64,000 nucleotides of DNA from Takakia lepidozioides (GCA_030704615.1 CM060731.1:81264756-81328755), one strand, 5' to 3'; positions 43,325 to 54,234 are shown, counted from the stretch's first letter. The notes: generated by a model not told the origin, from the sequence alone. Translations and numbers: made by a program.

Positions 43325-44185
43325 GAGATGTTGGAGCTCCAAACAATTTTGGCAGAAATGACTGACAGAAGCCTGGTGCTGGTGGATGAGTTGTGCCGGG
43401 GAACTGATGTCCAGAAGGGCACCTTTATTGCAGCCAGTGTGATGGAATCGTTGGACCACACTGGCTGCCTTGGAATCCTCTCAACACATATGCATGACTT
43501 GCTGGACATGAAGCTTCAAACCAGTAGGGTTGTCCACAAAGCTATGGGGACAAAAGAGGTTGATGGCAGGGTGGAACCTACGTGGAAACTGGTGGATGGT
43601 GCTTGCAGAGAGAGCTTAGCGTTTGAGGTGGCCAGGAAAGAAGGGGTCCAAGAGAGCGTTGTGCAGAGGGCAGAGGAGCTTTATAGAGAGTGGCTTAAGC
43701 GCAGGGTGTGGAACACTAGGTTGGAGTTAGCTGGAGGTTCAGAAAGTGCATGGATGGGAGGAGCCCAGGATGTGATTAATGCTTCAAACGAGCATCTCAG
43801 TTTGGAGTCTGAGACATCAGCCCCGTCAGTCAAAGATTCTTTCTTTGACACTCCTGAACTGGATAGAACCATAGTGACAATTTGCTCTCCAAGTAAAACT
43901 GTCCCTATCACCGAAATTCAAGAGGAAAATCAGCTACATATGAGACCAGGAGGTATCGTAAATGATATGGCCACAGGTGTGGCTGGAAAGAATGGATGTA
44001 TTGGTACTGCCATTTCAACTGCTCAAGATCCTAAGTATTGCAAGAATGAGCTGTTGAGTGAAGGGATTGGTTGCAAAATGGTTTTTGTATTGAAAGTGGT
44101 TTTGGTCTGTGAAATGCTTGGCAAAATTGGGGCACTGCCAGTGGATTTACTAAACGTCAGCGTCACAAAGACAGAAAGGAAGTGA
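43325..44185 (+). CDS. MSH1: MSH1 (organellar MutS homologue) ATPase exon
   Basis: MSH1 works in mitochondria and plastids of plants in mismatch recognition and suppression of ectopic recombination. The exon opens after a clear acceptor (TTTTCCTACAG) with EMLELQTILAEM, then Walker B SLVLVDELCRGTDVQKGT, and the H-loop LGILSTHMHDLLDM, followed by PTWKLVDGACRESLAFEVAR and ARKEGVQESVVQRAEELY, which I associate with MSH1 rather than nuclear MSH2-6. About 150 further residues without similarity lead to a TGA at 44,183. No GIY-YIG segment, the usual C-terminal domain of plant MSH1, is visible here. Upstream exons (MutS I, Walker A) are not in the window; a MULE relic lies in the preceding intron. 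It could be a functional exon of a long-intron gene or a gene fragment. Confidence 0.75.
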   Translation, partial: EMLELQTILAEMTDRSLVLVDELCRGTDVQKGTFIAASVMESLDHTGCLGILSTHMHDLLDMKLQTSRVVHKAMGTKEVDGRVEPTWKLVDGACRESLAFEVARKEGVQESVVQRAEELYREWLKRRVWNTRLELAGGSESAWMGGAQDVINASNEHLSLESETSAPSVKDSFFDTPELDRTIVTICSPSKTVPITEIQEENQLHMRPGGIVNDMATGVAGKNGCIGTAISTAQDPKYCKNELLSEGIGCKMVFVLKVVLVCEMLGKIGALPVDLLNVSVTKTERK

Positions 44186-44379
44186 TGGGTATTCACTATG
44201 GTGTATCGGAAATGATCCTGCTTATGAGGCAGAAGGCCAATATGACAAGGGTGCGGTACTCCGGCAGTCTTCCTTCATCAAAGGTGTGGCCCTGGCTATA
44301 GTGCCATTTGTTTACCACATGGTGCATCTATGGTATCATGTACATGTCCAAAGGGTTTAACATGTAGCCCAGTAATTTA

Positions 44380-45245
44380 GGGCACTATGGCCCAGCTGGT
44401 CCTATATACAGATCCATTTAGATGGATGTGCAGGTGACGGTAAGCACTCAATCAAACTAGAGGGGGGATCATTGCGGTTAGTTACCAATGGGAGGATTTG
44501 TGAGCAACTGGGAATGAGACCTCCACTATTTAACTCTCAACAACTTGAAACTGACATGACTGTCCAAAATTGTTGTTATACTCAGCCCCCACAGAGTAAG
44601 GGGTTCCTTAAGGAATGGTGCTTTAAAATCAAGCACCCAATTCTTTTCCTTCTTCATTATGCTTCAAACAGCTACACCTGCCAGGTTCAAGAGGCTGACA
44701 TTCTATCAACATTAAATTAACACCAGACTGGGAGGGGTACTGATAGTGGCCCAGAAAAGGATGGCATGTCAATTTGAACATGCCTGAAATGGCCAGCTAC
44801 TGAGCCCAACGTAACAGCAAAGACAGGTTTCTCTTGTACGTCCTCAGTGATTTAGGGCACTACGGCCAGCTAGTCTTGTATTCAAATCCATTTAGACGGA
44901 TGTGCAGGTGACAATAATAAGCAACTAGAGGGGGGATCATTGCAGCTAGCTACCAATTGGAGAAATTTTGAGCGGGTGGGAATGAGAACACTGTTTAACC
45001 CTCAACACCTCAAAAGTTACACTGCTGCCCAAAATTGTTTTTTCCTTAGGTAAGCAATGGTGCTTTAAATTCAAGCACCCAAGTCTTTGCCTTCTTCATG
45101 ATGCTTTCAAACAGCTAGACCTGGGTTCAGTAGGCTGACATTCTAGCAGCAGGACAAGAAAGCATCAAATCGACACAAGATTGGGAGGGGTCCTGATAGT
45201 GGCCTAGAAAAGAATGGCATGTCAATCTGAACATGCCTTATAACC
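44380..45245 (+). repeat. Tandem duplication of about 470 bp
   Basis: 44,380-44,800 and 44,853-45,245 match in order (CCATTTAGA-GGATGTGCAGGTGAC, CTAGAGGGGGGATCATTGC, AATGGTGCTTTAAA-TCAAGCACCC, CTGATAGTGGCC, GGCATGTCAAT-TGAACATGCC). Direct, diverged copies; no coding content recognised. Confidence 0.8.
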
Positions 45246-46298
45246 ACTGTACTATGTTTTAGCCCAACATAACAACAAGGACAGGTTTCATGTCTTGCAG
45301 TTCTCCAATTTTAAAACTGTGCTTCTCATGGAGCCTTGTCCGTTTTCATAGCTTTGGATAAAATTAGCAGCATGGCACCTTTCTTTACTATATCTTTTCT
45401 CGGAGGTCGTCCATTACGAGGATCAGAAATGCTTGGCAGCTTACCTACATGAAGCGTCGACTCTTAGACAATCCCTTCAACCTTGAGCTTTAGTTGCTTT
45501 TTGGGCTGTTTGTGGCCCCTCTTTTTTTTTTTTTTTTTTGAGCTTCCCTGGACGTTATAAAGTACTATCTCATTTCACTCTAACTCCCACAGATTGCTTT
45601 CCCTGCTCCCCCACTTGTTGGTAGTGGGGCTGAAGATATCTGGGTAAGACACTGTCATCCCTTCTTTTGGCAGCAACTTATGGAGATCTGAGTGTCTTAC
45701 ACAGACTTGTCTCAAGTATTCTACTGGTATGAAAGAGAGGACCAAGCTGCAGGATTGGGGAAAAGAGACGACTGTTTGCATTTTTGTGATGCTTTTCCAT
45801 TAGGACATTAGGAGGGTTATCTCAACGATATCAGTACTTTCAGTGTTGTGCGGGTCCGGGTTTTGACGGTTTGACACCAGGTACCCTGCGGGTTAGGGTC
45901 CGGGTTACTTCGCTCCTTGAAATCCCTAGATATAATTTCACTCTATGTTTCCCTATACAAATTGAAGTCCCTATACTATTTATTTCCCGCTTTATTTCCC
46001 TTTGGAAGAGGTTGGGTAGCGGTGAGCATGCTCAAGCGAGCACAAGGGAATATTCAGGATATTCCCTAGATGCCTTTTGAATATTCTTAAGTGAAACTAA
46101 AATTGAGAAACTAAAAACTTTGCGAAACTATTTTTAACTGCTCACATAGGCCCTCACAGCAACACTTACAAAACAAGTAACCCCTATACACGATAACCAT
46201 GTTACCCTATAGGCGTGAGATTTCCTCACGCTATGCTCACCCGGTACTAGGCCCTTTCCATGATAGACTTGAGAAAAGGGCGCTGAGACTCCAAGAGA
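45246..46298. other. Non-coding stretch with a possible small exon
   Basis: A T19 run lies at about 45,521. A splice-acceptor-like CTAACTCCCACAG at about 45,592 is followed by an open stretch of about 32 codons to a TGA, but I recognise nothing in it. Otherwise empty. Confidence 0.3.
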
Positions 46299-46440
46299 CC
46301 TACTTAATTTTATTTTCTCAGTGCGAAATTAAAACTCTAACCCCCGAAACTCCTACTTAATTTTATTTTCTCAGTGCGAAATTAAAACTTTCACCCCCGA
46401 AACTCCTACTTAATTTTATTTTTTCAATGCGAAATTTGAA
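46299..46440 (+). repeat. 53-bp tandem repeat, three copies
   Basis: CCTACTTAATTTTATTTT recurs at 46,299, 46,352 and 46,405, each followed by TCA-TGCGAAATT; the third copy is incomplete. Confidence 0.85.
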
Positions 46441-46599
46441 AGATAGATTAGATAGTTTATCGTTATGGTGCAACTGCATTCTATGAATGCACCGTGCCTC
46501 AAAACATGTAATTCCTATGACCCCGGTTTAAAAACATACAACCCCCATGACCGTGGGTTGTGCTCACGTGAGCCTGGTCACAGGATACCAACCCCCCCC

Positions 46600-46876
46600 C
46601 TTTGGAATAAGGGGCCCAGGTTTGAAAGGGGGTGTGGGGATTAGAGAGTGGTCCAGGAATTAACTAGAGCCCACAGGGAATGGGAAAAGCATGTATTAAG
46701 GCTACGAAGAGAGCCAGGAAAACTGCACACCCCAAGCCAAGGACATTAATACATGGATGGTGTGGAAGTGGGACCCAGGCTTGGAAAAGTGTACTTGGTG
46801 GAGGCAACCTTCTAGAAGGGTCCCACCGCTAAGGGCTCGGCAGGCTTCTAGAAGGTCCCACCGCCCTCGGAGGGTA
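46600..46876 (-). repeat. Dispersed repeat with paired TTCTAGAA palindromes (copy 2)
   Basis: Reverse-complement match to 11,365-11,615. Two CTTCTAGAAG palindromes (46,809 and 46,850) each lie beside GGTCCCACCGC. Its left end abuts the MITE-like element at 46,877. Confidence 0.6.
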
Positions 46877-47577
46877 TACCGTCCCTGAACAACCATTTAG
46901 GCGATAATTAATTCAAAATGTAAGTGCCTAATCGATTCTGTGAATTTTTCAGATTTTGGCCTAATTGTTGGGAAATTATAGGACCAAAGTGCCTAATGCC
47001 CAAAAATTCCACCCAAAAACTTGCAAGCCTCTTCTCATGTTGTTTGTAATAAGATCAAAATTTCTTTCAACAAAAATCAATACAAATATATGCGTGCGGA
47101 AATAACTAGCCTACCAGCCTACCACAACTCAAGATTACCATTATGTAAGAGGTTTCACCGTGCACCAACATACCAATATGAAAACCAGTATACCCAATGA
47201 CCAATGTATCAAAGCCCTGAACCAGCGTGCCTACCCACCAAAGCCTTGCACCTGCCTACACTAGTGAGGACTATCAATATTGAACTCACCTAAAGTATGA
47301 GAGCGAATGAGAGCTTGCCTGTACCAGCTTGGGCCTTGGAGCACAGCGTACAACAAAGACGGGCATTTTTAGGGTTTCAAAGGAAATAAAAGGTTCTATT
47401 TTGTAATTTTATTCTTAAGAAAATAAATGTTTTCTCTTCTCATGTACCTAATTCTAAAAACTTTATAGCATGAAGATGCCTAATTTGAGAAATTGTTTTC
47501 AAAACATGCCTAATTTTTTGATTGATTGATTTTATTATTAGGCGCAAAAATGCCTAAACGGTTATCGAGGGACGGTA
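46877..47577. mobile_element. MITE-like element of about 700 bp with terminal inverted repeats
   Basis: Ends: TACCGTCCCTGAACAACC-ATTTAGGC on the left; GCCTAAACGGTTATCG-AGGGACGGTA on the right, which is its imperfect complement over about 26 bp. The flanking TA could be the target duplication. The interior is AT-rich and non-coding, with at least seven GCCTAA or TTAGGC motifs in subterminal positions. A non-autonomous class II element is the best reading; no transposase is encoded. Confidence 0.7.
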
Positions 47578-47599
47578 TGGAGAGAAAGGGGGGCTCTCT

Positions 47600-47720
47600 T
47601 CCCCTCTCACTTAATATTAAATCACTTTCTAGTTACTAGTATCTAGTGGGCTCTACACACCCCTCTCACTTAATACTAAATCACTTTCTAGTTACTAGTA
47701 TCTAGGGGGCTCTACACATG
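47600..47720 (+). repeat. 60-bp tandem duplication
   Basis: CCCCTCTCACTTAATA-TAAATCACTTTCTAGTTACTAG occurs twice, at about 47,601 and 47,660. Confidence 0.85.
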
Positions 47721-47834
47721 CCCCAAAAAAACACAAATGATGACATAATAAATTAACAGAAGTAGAGCAAAGATGAAAAAACCCCCCAAAGATTAAAGTC
47801 CTTAGGACATACTAACTTCCCATTCTATATCTCT

Positions 47835-47960
47835 GCATTCCATCTCCAAGGGAAATATCTCTTGGTGGGAATGTCTCAATTGTATTCCGTAGGTGACCTA
47901 TTTTCCTTCTAAGTAGTAGGGAATAGTCCCAAATGCAAGTTTCCCACATGTGAGTATGTG
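47835..47960. repeat. Direct repeat shared with 35,455-35,575
   Basis: Second copy of the 120-bp GGAAATATCTC...TAAGTAGTAGGG...CACATGTGAGTATGT repeat, same orientation. Confidence 0.65.
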
Positions 47961-48235
47961 ACCCTGGCTCAGGGACTTATAAGGGAAAAACAATAGTTTT
48001 CCCGCTAAGGACTAAGTTATAAGCTCTTGTCGAAGTCTGGCATGATGGAAATCAGATCAACACAATTGAGTCTATGATATTCATTGGTCATTGAGATAGT
48101 TTGCAAGCAGTATTTAGATATGAAGTCATTCGCTTCCGAATTGAGTACTTACATGTTGTTAATCATTTTGAACCATGATCTCCGAAGAAAGTTTCAAGAA
48201 AATTTGGACAGTTCGATGTTTAAAGTTAAACAGAC

Positions 48236-51200
48236 CTGAACAATTGTGAAGCGCAAAGTCTCTCCACGGAGTCCGATCAATAGGGATGTCAGACCCATGG
48301 CCATAGGTCCAATAACGAATCGCCAAAACGATCCAACGAGCGTATGCCATATTCCACATGATAGCAACGTCTTCTCACCCGTCATGTGCAAGCCTGACAG
48401 GTAGTAGGAACAGTAGGCAGGTATGAGCCAAGTGTATGTACAGCCATTTCAACACCGATTTATTCAAGAGACAGCAGAGTCAAGATATATCTTTCAGATC
48501 TATGATACAGTCAGCCTTACTTGAGAGATCGACTAAGAAGGGAAAACTGCTCTCGAAAGTATGTCTTATGGTCTCAGCCTGTGACTGAAGTAATTGACGA
48601 AAGGCTATATACATGCTAAGGAATGTTGAGGAAATTGCTGGGTCACGTTAAACAGAGGCCACCCTTCATGTGCAGCAATAGCGATGAGTGCTCGATTAAT
48701 TGACGCCCATTCGACAACTGGTGCAAAGGTTTCGTCAAAGTTGTCTGCTCGAACCCTCTTGCCACAAGGCGTGCTTTGAGTTTGGCTACAGACCCATCAG
48801 CCCTCCTCTTCATTTAGTAGACCCATGTAGCTGAAACCGGTCGCTTGCCAACATGTAGTTCTACGAGCTCCCATGTATGATTTTGTAAATCGAGTTCATT
48901 TCCTGGTCCATCGCATCTGTCCATCCACGAAAAGAAATAGCCTCATTAAAATTAGCAGGCTCAAATGAGGAAATTTCAACGACATAACCCAAGCCTCATC
49001 AGAGAACTCATCAGAGGCGAAGTATGAACCGGCTAGAATCGTACTACATACACATGTCATAACAAAATTTCATATCGATGGTGCTAGCTTGACATCCCCG
49101 TCATGTCACTCATCCCACAGTACATTGGTCATTTTAGGTTCACCAATCGAACTATTGATGAACCCTGCAACATTTTCGAGCATATCGGGATCTCCGTCAC
49201 ATATGTTCCTTGTTTAAGGATCCAACACCCGATTTAAGACATCAAGGTCATTGACACAAAGACCATAAGATTTCACCCAAGGGGCTCTATGTCGCATCTG
49301 CGACCAGTCTCATTTCCCTTTCCTAACAAAGCGTATATTGGGTGAGGACAGCAGACTGCTCTCGAGGAGTACTGAGGAAGAGCTGAGAAATAGGAATGTA
49401 CAAGGACGAGGCCCTTGTAGAGTATGTCGTGCCATTGTCATGCTCTAATATTGTAGTTTACCTAGATCAACTACGACTATATGTGTACAGGCTTTCAGAG
49501 GCGATACCGATTGTGTACATGCAAAGGCCAACGCCCATCCTGCTGATGATGTCGACAGAATTTCTCAGAATGAGAGGATAGGCAAAACCCAACCTGCAAA
49601 ATTAAAGGATCCGAGAATAATTCATCAATTAGCCTGCCTGTCGGCGCTGGTCGGATACTAGTAATAAAATGCTCACTGTTGCAGATAATAACGTCAGATA
49701 CTGTGTACTCCGGACATCTATCCGGGTCAGTTTCTCACTATCCCCATCATGTGCATTCACAATGTCAAGTTGGTGCCTGTGCGAGTTCATGACACATGCT
49801 TAATGAATGTATATCTCATTTGTACTCGCTCAAGGAAATGATGTAGCTTCCAACGTGGTTTCAGTTTGGTACGTACAACTCTTCCTATCTAGATACCTAG
49901 ACCACATCTGGAACCGAGATCCTTCGAAACGAGAGTCTTGTACCTGCTTGCAATGAGCGAATACGTGATACCCAGAAAGCTGCCATACAACACGGGTAGT
50001 TGCATCATTCTCTTCATCACCTTTACAGCCACTTGCTTTGGGAAATTTGTCTTCACTTCCAGGTACTCTCGACCCCTCCCTAGTGCAGAGTCGATCTCAG
50101 ATGCTTGAATTTGGGCCTCCCCATCAGTGACGGACGTACCCCTGAATTTTTCCAACTGACTTGCTTGCGCTCGAGTTTCTGAGAACACATTTGGGTCCTT
50201 CTCCGCCTCTGATGAACCAATCGTCATTTGACAATCATCGCCCTTTCCTTCGTCGACTGATCCTGATGTAACAGTTGAGCATGTAAATGAATATGTAGAA
50301 ATAGCTCTGGACTTACTTCACAGTTACATATCTATCATGTGTATGAGTGACGTTGCGTCGTCTTTGAGTAGTTTGAATTTATGCCGAGTTTGAGATAACC
50401 AATTTATGCATGATGTACCATATTGAGTCAACAGAAACATACTATGAGTTCAGTGATCTCGGTGAATAAGTACCAGAAATCCCCTGGATTTGAGGCAGTG
50501 AGGATTCCGTTCGATGTGATAATGTACAAGAATTGCGGAATTAGGCTTCCTCACTTGAGGATCTGCTAGCGGTTGCGACAACCGCATCAACAGTGCTACC
50601 TTCGACGCTCTTCACACCCTTTGAAACAAATGGCTTTACCTTTGCGGAGATATCAAGAAGAGCTTTGCGAGTTTCATAGAGGATTAGAATTACGTTGATC
50701 GACAACACATATCCAATGAAGAGAGTTGCAATTCCCTCAGTAGCACCAGTGTAGAGCGGCATTAGAATAGGTATACCAATAATGATATTGTTGGGCACAA
50801 CTGCAAGCTGCAGGAGAGTGATGACCCAGTCGATGTTGTCATTTGTGAACCACGCCCACCCACAAAGCATAACTGGAAGGCACAGATAGGCATTATTCAG
50901 CATAAATGTCGATGAATGGATTGTATGTAAACATACAACTTAGAAAATGTCCGCAAGTTACAACAGGCTCAACATGGAAAGTCTGTGGTCTGGTAGTAGA
51001 AAAATAAGTCCTTGAGACAAATCTACTGATTTGCGATATTCGTGCTGTGATTCGAAAAATGGCTAGACTACAAACCAAGAAACGAACTTGATTATGAAAT
51101 CTCCAGGTTCTCCTTAGATATGAATTCACATTTCCGTCGTTTAAAAAATAAGATAGTTAACAAGTTTAAAGATCCAACAAACCTCCCCTATCAAAAGTCG

Positions 51201-51533
51201 TGTCTCCCATCAAAGAGTCTAAGGAGATCACATGTATTGCGTGCAATCTATAAAGGAGTGTGTACATAGCTTTGGTCGAGCGTACCCAGAATAAGAAAGA
51301 TGCAAGACTGTTAGCTACAATAAGACACTAGTTCATTGTGTAGGGTCGTTGAGGGCCTGTATCTGAAACAGAAGTGCAGGAAAAACGATATATGACGTGA
51401 AACTGTTGAGCCCCCGGCCTTGATCAGCAGTAACGATGTTCCACCATCTCAGCGACCCATATCCGAGGACTAACGCAACATATAGTGGGAACACTGCACT
51501 CAGTACATGATAAAACTACTCCAATGTCAACAT
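48236..51533 (-). CDS. PIN: PIN-family auxin efflux carrier, partial and possibly damaged
   Basis: Plasma- or ER-membrane auxin exporter. Exons on the minus strand: about 51,533-51,315 (SAVFPLYVALVLGYGS, RWWNIVTADQ: TM1-2); 50,872-50,555 (TM3-4, with VVPNNIIIGIPILMPLYT, the conserved Asn/Pro crossing); 50,262-49,944 (hydrophilic loop, then VLYGSFLGITYSLIAS: TM5-6); 49,593-49,508 (NSVDIISRMGVGLCMYTIG); 48,393-48,236 (FWRFVIGPMAMG, LIGLRGETLRFTIVQ). Junctions after exons 2-5 have GT-AG borders and matching phase. The central loop is short compared with long-loop PINs. In exon 1 a TAG (51,518) follows MLTLE, although it could be a splice acceptor, and the frame shifts near 51,338 before MN; the final TM helices were not found left of 48,236. 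So this is either a gene with unresolved ends or a recent pseudogene. Confidence 0.75.
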
Positions 51534-51670
51534 CTCAAGTGTCCTTCGAGAGTCCTTCTAGATACACACCAAATGAACACGGGAAAGAATTTCTTGCCCC
51601 TCTCAAGTTGCAGTTGGCTTCCCCTCGATGAAGATGATTTAGCACTTCTACGAGAGTAAAACACTCCAAA
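51534..51670. other. Upstream flank of the PIN gene
   Basis: Would hold the promoter or 5' leader if exon 1 is the first exon. I see no clear TATA box. Confidence 0.3.
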
Positions 51671-51671
51671 T

Positions 51672-51990
51672 AAAATTTGTTTGTATTTATCGTGCCGTTA
51701 AAAAGCAGAATTCATCGGAGAATGCACCGCGTCAGCTCCCCCGAGTCCTCGAGTGCATTCTGAAATGCAGAACAGTGCACCGGCCAGTAGATTTTTTTAA
51801 ATTTGTTTTTGGCATTTCTTTACGCAGGTAATGCCCCTCGTGTAGTCGTTCCCGGATTTTGGGGCCATTCCCCTCGGGTCAGGCCCTTAAATACGGAATC
51901 CCCTCCACTCAGGGCATTTCCGTATGCGTAAAGCAATGCCAACAAATTTTGTTTGTATTTATCGTGCCGTTAGAAAGCAGAATTCACCGC
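51672..51990. repeat. 50-bp direct repeats flanking a small MITE
   Basis: TTTGTTTGTATTTATCGTGCC plus AAAGCAGAATTCA occur at about 51,677 and 51,949. Between them, 51,799-51,949 has imperfect terminal inverted repeats (AAATTTGTTTTTGGCATT-CTTTACGCA against TGCGTAAAG-AATGCC-AACAAATTT), about 25 bp. Confidence 0.6.
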
Positions 51991-51999
51991 CTGGCTAAT

Positions 52000-52412
52000 T
52001 CTACGCAAATCCTTTCCGACGCTGAACAAGTGGCATGGGATATCTGATTCATCCGAGGGCCTCAAGTTGAGCTGGTCCAACATGAGACAACCTCCTGACT
52101 TGGATCTATTGTTCTACAGTTCCTCGTTCCTGGAACAGCTGCCTGCCTTTGGGGCCGATTCTCCCCAACTTCGACCACGCTGCAGTGGTGGTGAAATGTA
52201 GCCCTCAGAGTCCACGCTAGGGGCAGGGGGTACTTCAAGCTCAATCCTTCTATTCTGAAAAACCGTGCTGAAGCATGAATGGTCTTCTGCGAATGGTCTC
52301 AAGTCTCCCACTCTCATTTTCTTGCACAAACTTCAGGCTACGAGGAGAATGGCCCGGTCTATTCTATTCTAGGATTATGAGTGAGTACTTACTCACTCAG
52401 ACTACTATGCAC
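52000..52412. other. Gene-free stretch
   Basis: No supported frame or repeat. Confidence 0.35.
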
Positions 52413-52847
52413 GTCTTCTTGCCTTTATTGTTTGTTGGTTTGTCTGTCGGTTCTTCTCTACAGTCCATTACTTATGCAAACTAGAGGAATGATGGAAAGA
52501 GAAAGTGGTGAATTCATACCTTCTCATCATCAGCACCAACTGCTGCCATTGAAGCTTGTTTTTTTGGGGGGTCTTCAGCTTATCCAAACCGGGCATGGAT
52601 GCACTAGTGTATGAAAGACCGGTGGGGCTTGGGCAGTGACATCCAGACTGGGTCCAGCCACATGGAAACATGATTTAACCACCTTCTCAGGATGTGGTTG
52701 AGAGGAGACTTCTGCCTTTATTGTTTGTTGGTTTGTCTGTCTGTTCTTCTCTACAGTCCATTACTTATGCAAACTAGAGGGATGATGGAAAAAGAAAGTG
52801 GTGAACTCATACCCTCTCATCATTAGCACCAACTGCTGCCATTGAAG
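52413..52847 (+). repeat. 145-bp direct duplication
   Basis: 52,413-52,556 and 52,708-52,847 match (TGCCTTTATTGTTTGTTGG, CAGTCCATTACTTATGCAAAC, AACTGCTGCCATTGAAG). The second copy ends exactly where the LTR-like sequence at 52,848 begins. Confidence 0.8.
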
Positions 52848-53385
52848 TGTCGTGCACCTAAGCATCGTGCCACAACATACATCGCTGTCCACCACATAAT
52901 CTAAGCACACAATCCTAGAAAGTTATACCACAATGATAATGAAAGTAAACATAATGGAAACCCTCCACTCATGAATCCACTCAATCACATAAACTAAGTC
53001 AAGCCAAGGGCACCCTTGCTAAGGGAATCCACCCTACAAAGCCCCCACCACACTCCCTCTCAATACCTAGAGCTATGGAGGTGAGAGAGGCTCATGGAGG
53101 CTCAACTACAAGAAGATGAGCCTCCTCCATCCTCACAAGGGGAAAACGTATCCCCATGTCCCAAGTGAGGCTCGACACCTCACTTGGCATGTGAGACCAA
53201 ATGAAGTCCCAACACACAAAATATAAATATAAATATCTAAAATGTCACAGTTAACTAGAAGTAGGTAATTCTAGATAACCATGACTAAAACCATGACAGC
53301 TGTTGTGCACCTAAGCATCGTGCCACAATATACATCGTTGTCCACCACACAATCTAAGCACATAATCCTAGAAAGTTATACCACA
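52848..53385. mobile_element. TRIM-like element with 85-bp terminal direct repeats
   Basis: TGT(C/T)GTGCACCTAAGCATCG ... TATACCACA occurs at 52,848-52,932 and 53,301-53,385: equal length, TG...CA ends, about six differences. The interior (52,960-53,290) resembles the leader family at 62,690. No tRNA-iMet primer site and no target duplication were found, so it may be a decayed miniature LTR element. Confidence 0.5.
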
Positions 53386-53639
53386 ATCGTCCCCCTAGCT
53401 GGTGATTAGGTCCCTCTAACATCGGATAGCTGACAAGTATCCATCCCAATAAGATCATCGTTTGGTCATCAATCGCCCAAGTCCCAGTATCTGAAGGCAG
53501 TAGATCAAGAGGCTGGGTGCAAAAGTAGCCCCATCGTTACTCGCCTTCCTGCAATCCATGGCTCCAATTGGGTGTCTATGGCATTGAACTCCCGTTAGCT
53601 AGACCTTGGATCACTTGTCAACCTCACCACTGTCATGCC
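53386..53639. other. Probable 3' tail of the copy-2 retroelement
   Basis: Non-coding on both strands; it follows the PHD-finger frame on the minus strand. Confidence 0.3.
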
Positions 53640-54234
53640 CCACTACCTCTATCCAAGGCATCGTGGACACAACCATTCTCCACTAGGAACCTCCTCAAGT
53701 GGCGGTGTCAAGCATCCTTTGTGCCACCCCCTTGAGCATTTGTCACACGCCAACATGGTCGTGGCACCACCAGCATATCCACATAGCATGCAACGCAACC
53801 CTGCAGGTATCACTGCAAGGTTGGGATCTATCCTCCCATCTACATGTGGAAGGTGACATGTCGCACAATTGCGCACATGGTCCTTCCATACCATGCCATC
53901 TCGACCCTCCAGAATCAACACTCCTGAAGGCAACACCTCCCGGATCCTTAGAATCACACGACCTGCTGTGACATCCAGACTGGATCAAAGACCTCTCCAT
54001 ATCACTATACCTGTAGGGCCTTCGAAAAATTGGCGTGTCACTTGCCAAATCAATACGAATCTCCTGGCCCTTCAAACTCTCCAAATCCTTCAAACCGAAG
54101 GTAAAGCAATTTCTATAAGCCCTTAGAAATCATTGGATCCTTCGCCTCTCTCCTCCGGTGACTGTAGGTCCAACATCTGGTTCCCAGTTGTCCTCAGTGA
54201 CTACAACCTTGGGTACACCAGGCTTGAAGGTAGG
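53640..54234 (-). pseudogene. Copy 2 of the methyltransferase-type retroelement: RT start joined to integrase tail and PHD finger
   Basis: From 54,229 leftwards: PKVVVTEDNWEPDVGPTVTG and KGQEIRIDLASDTPIFRRPY, matching the RT entry of copy 1, down to MERSLIQ at about 53,985. There an internal deletion joins it to SGVLILEGRDGMVWKDHVRN and HLPHVDGRIDPNLAVIPAG, an integrase C-terminal-like segment, and a complete C4HC3 PHD finger (CMLC, CDKC, HKGC, CPRC; 53,790-53,650). PHD fingers usually bind histone H3 tails. One stop lies in the RT part. The upstream part of this copy continues at 63,865-64,000, beyond the inserted LTR element. Confidence 0.8.
54230..54234. repeat. Target-site duplication GTAGG, left
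   Basis: Identical to 63,865-63,869, immediately outside the two LTRs. Confidence 0.9.

Noticed and set aside
45521-45539. Poly-T run as a Pol III terminator or retroposon tail
   Set aside because: No Pol III boxes or retroposon body lie next to it.
51516-51518. TAG as proof that the PIN gene is dead
   Set aside because: The same bases could be the AG of a splice acceptor before FYHV, so this stop alone is not decisive.
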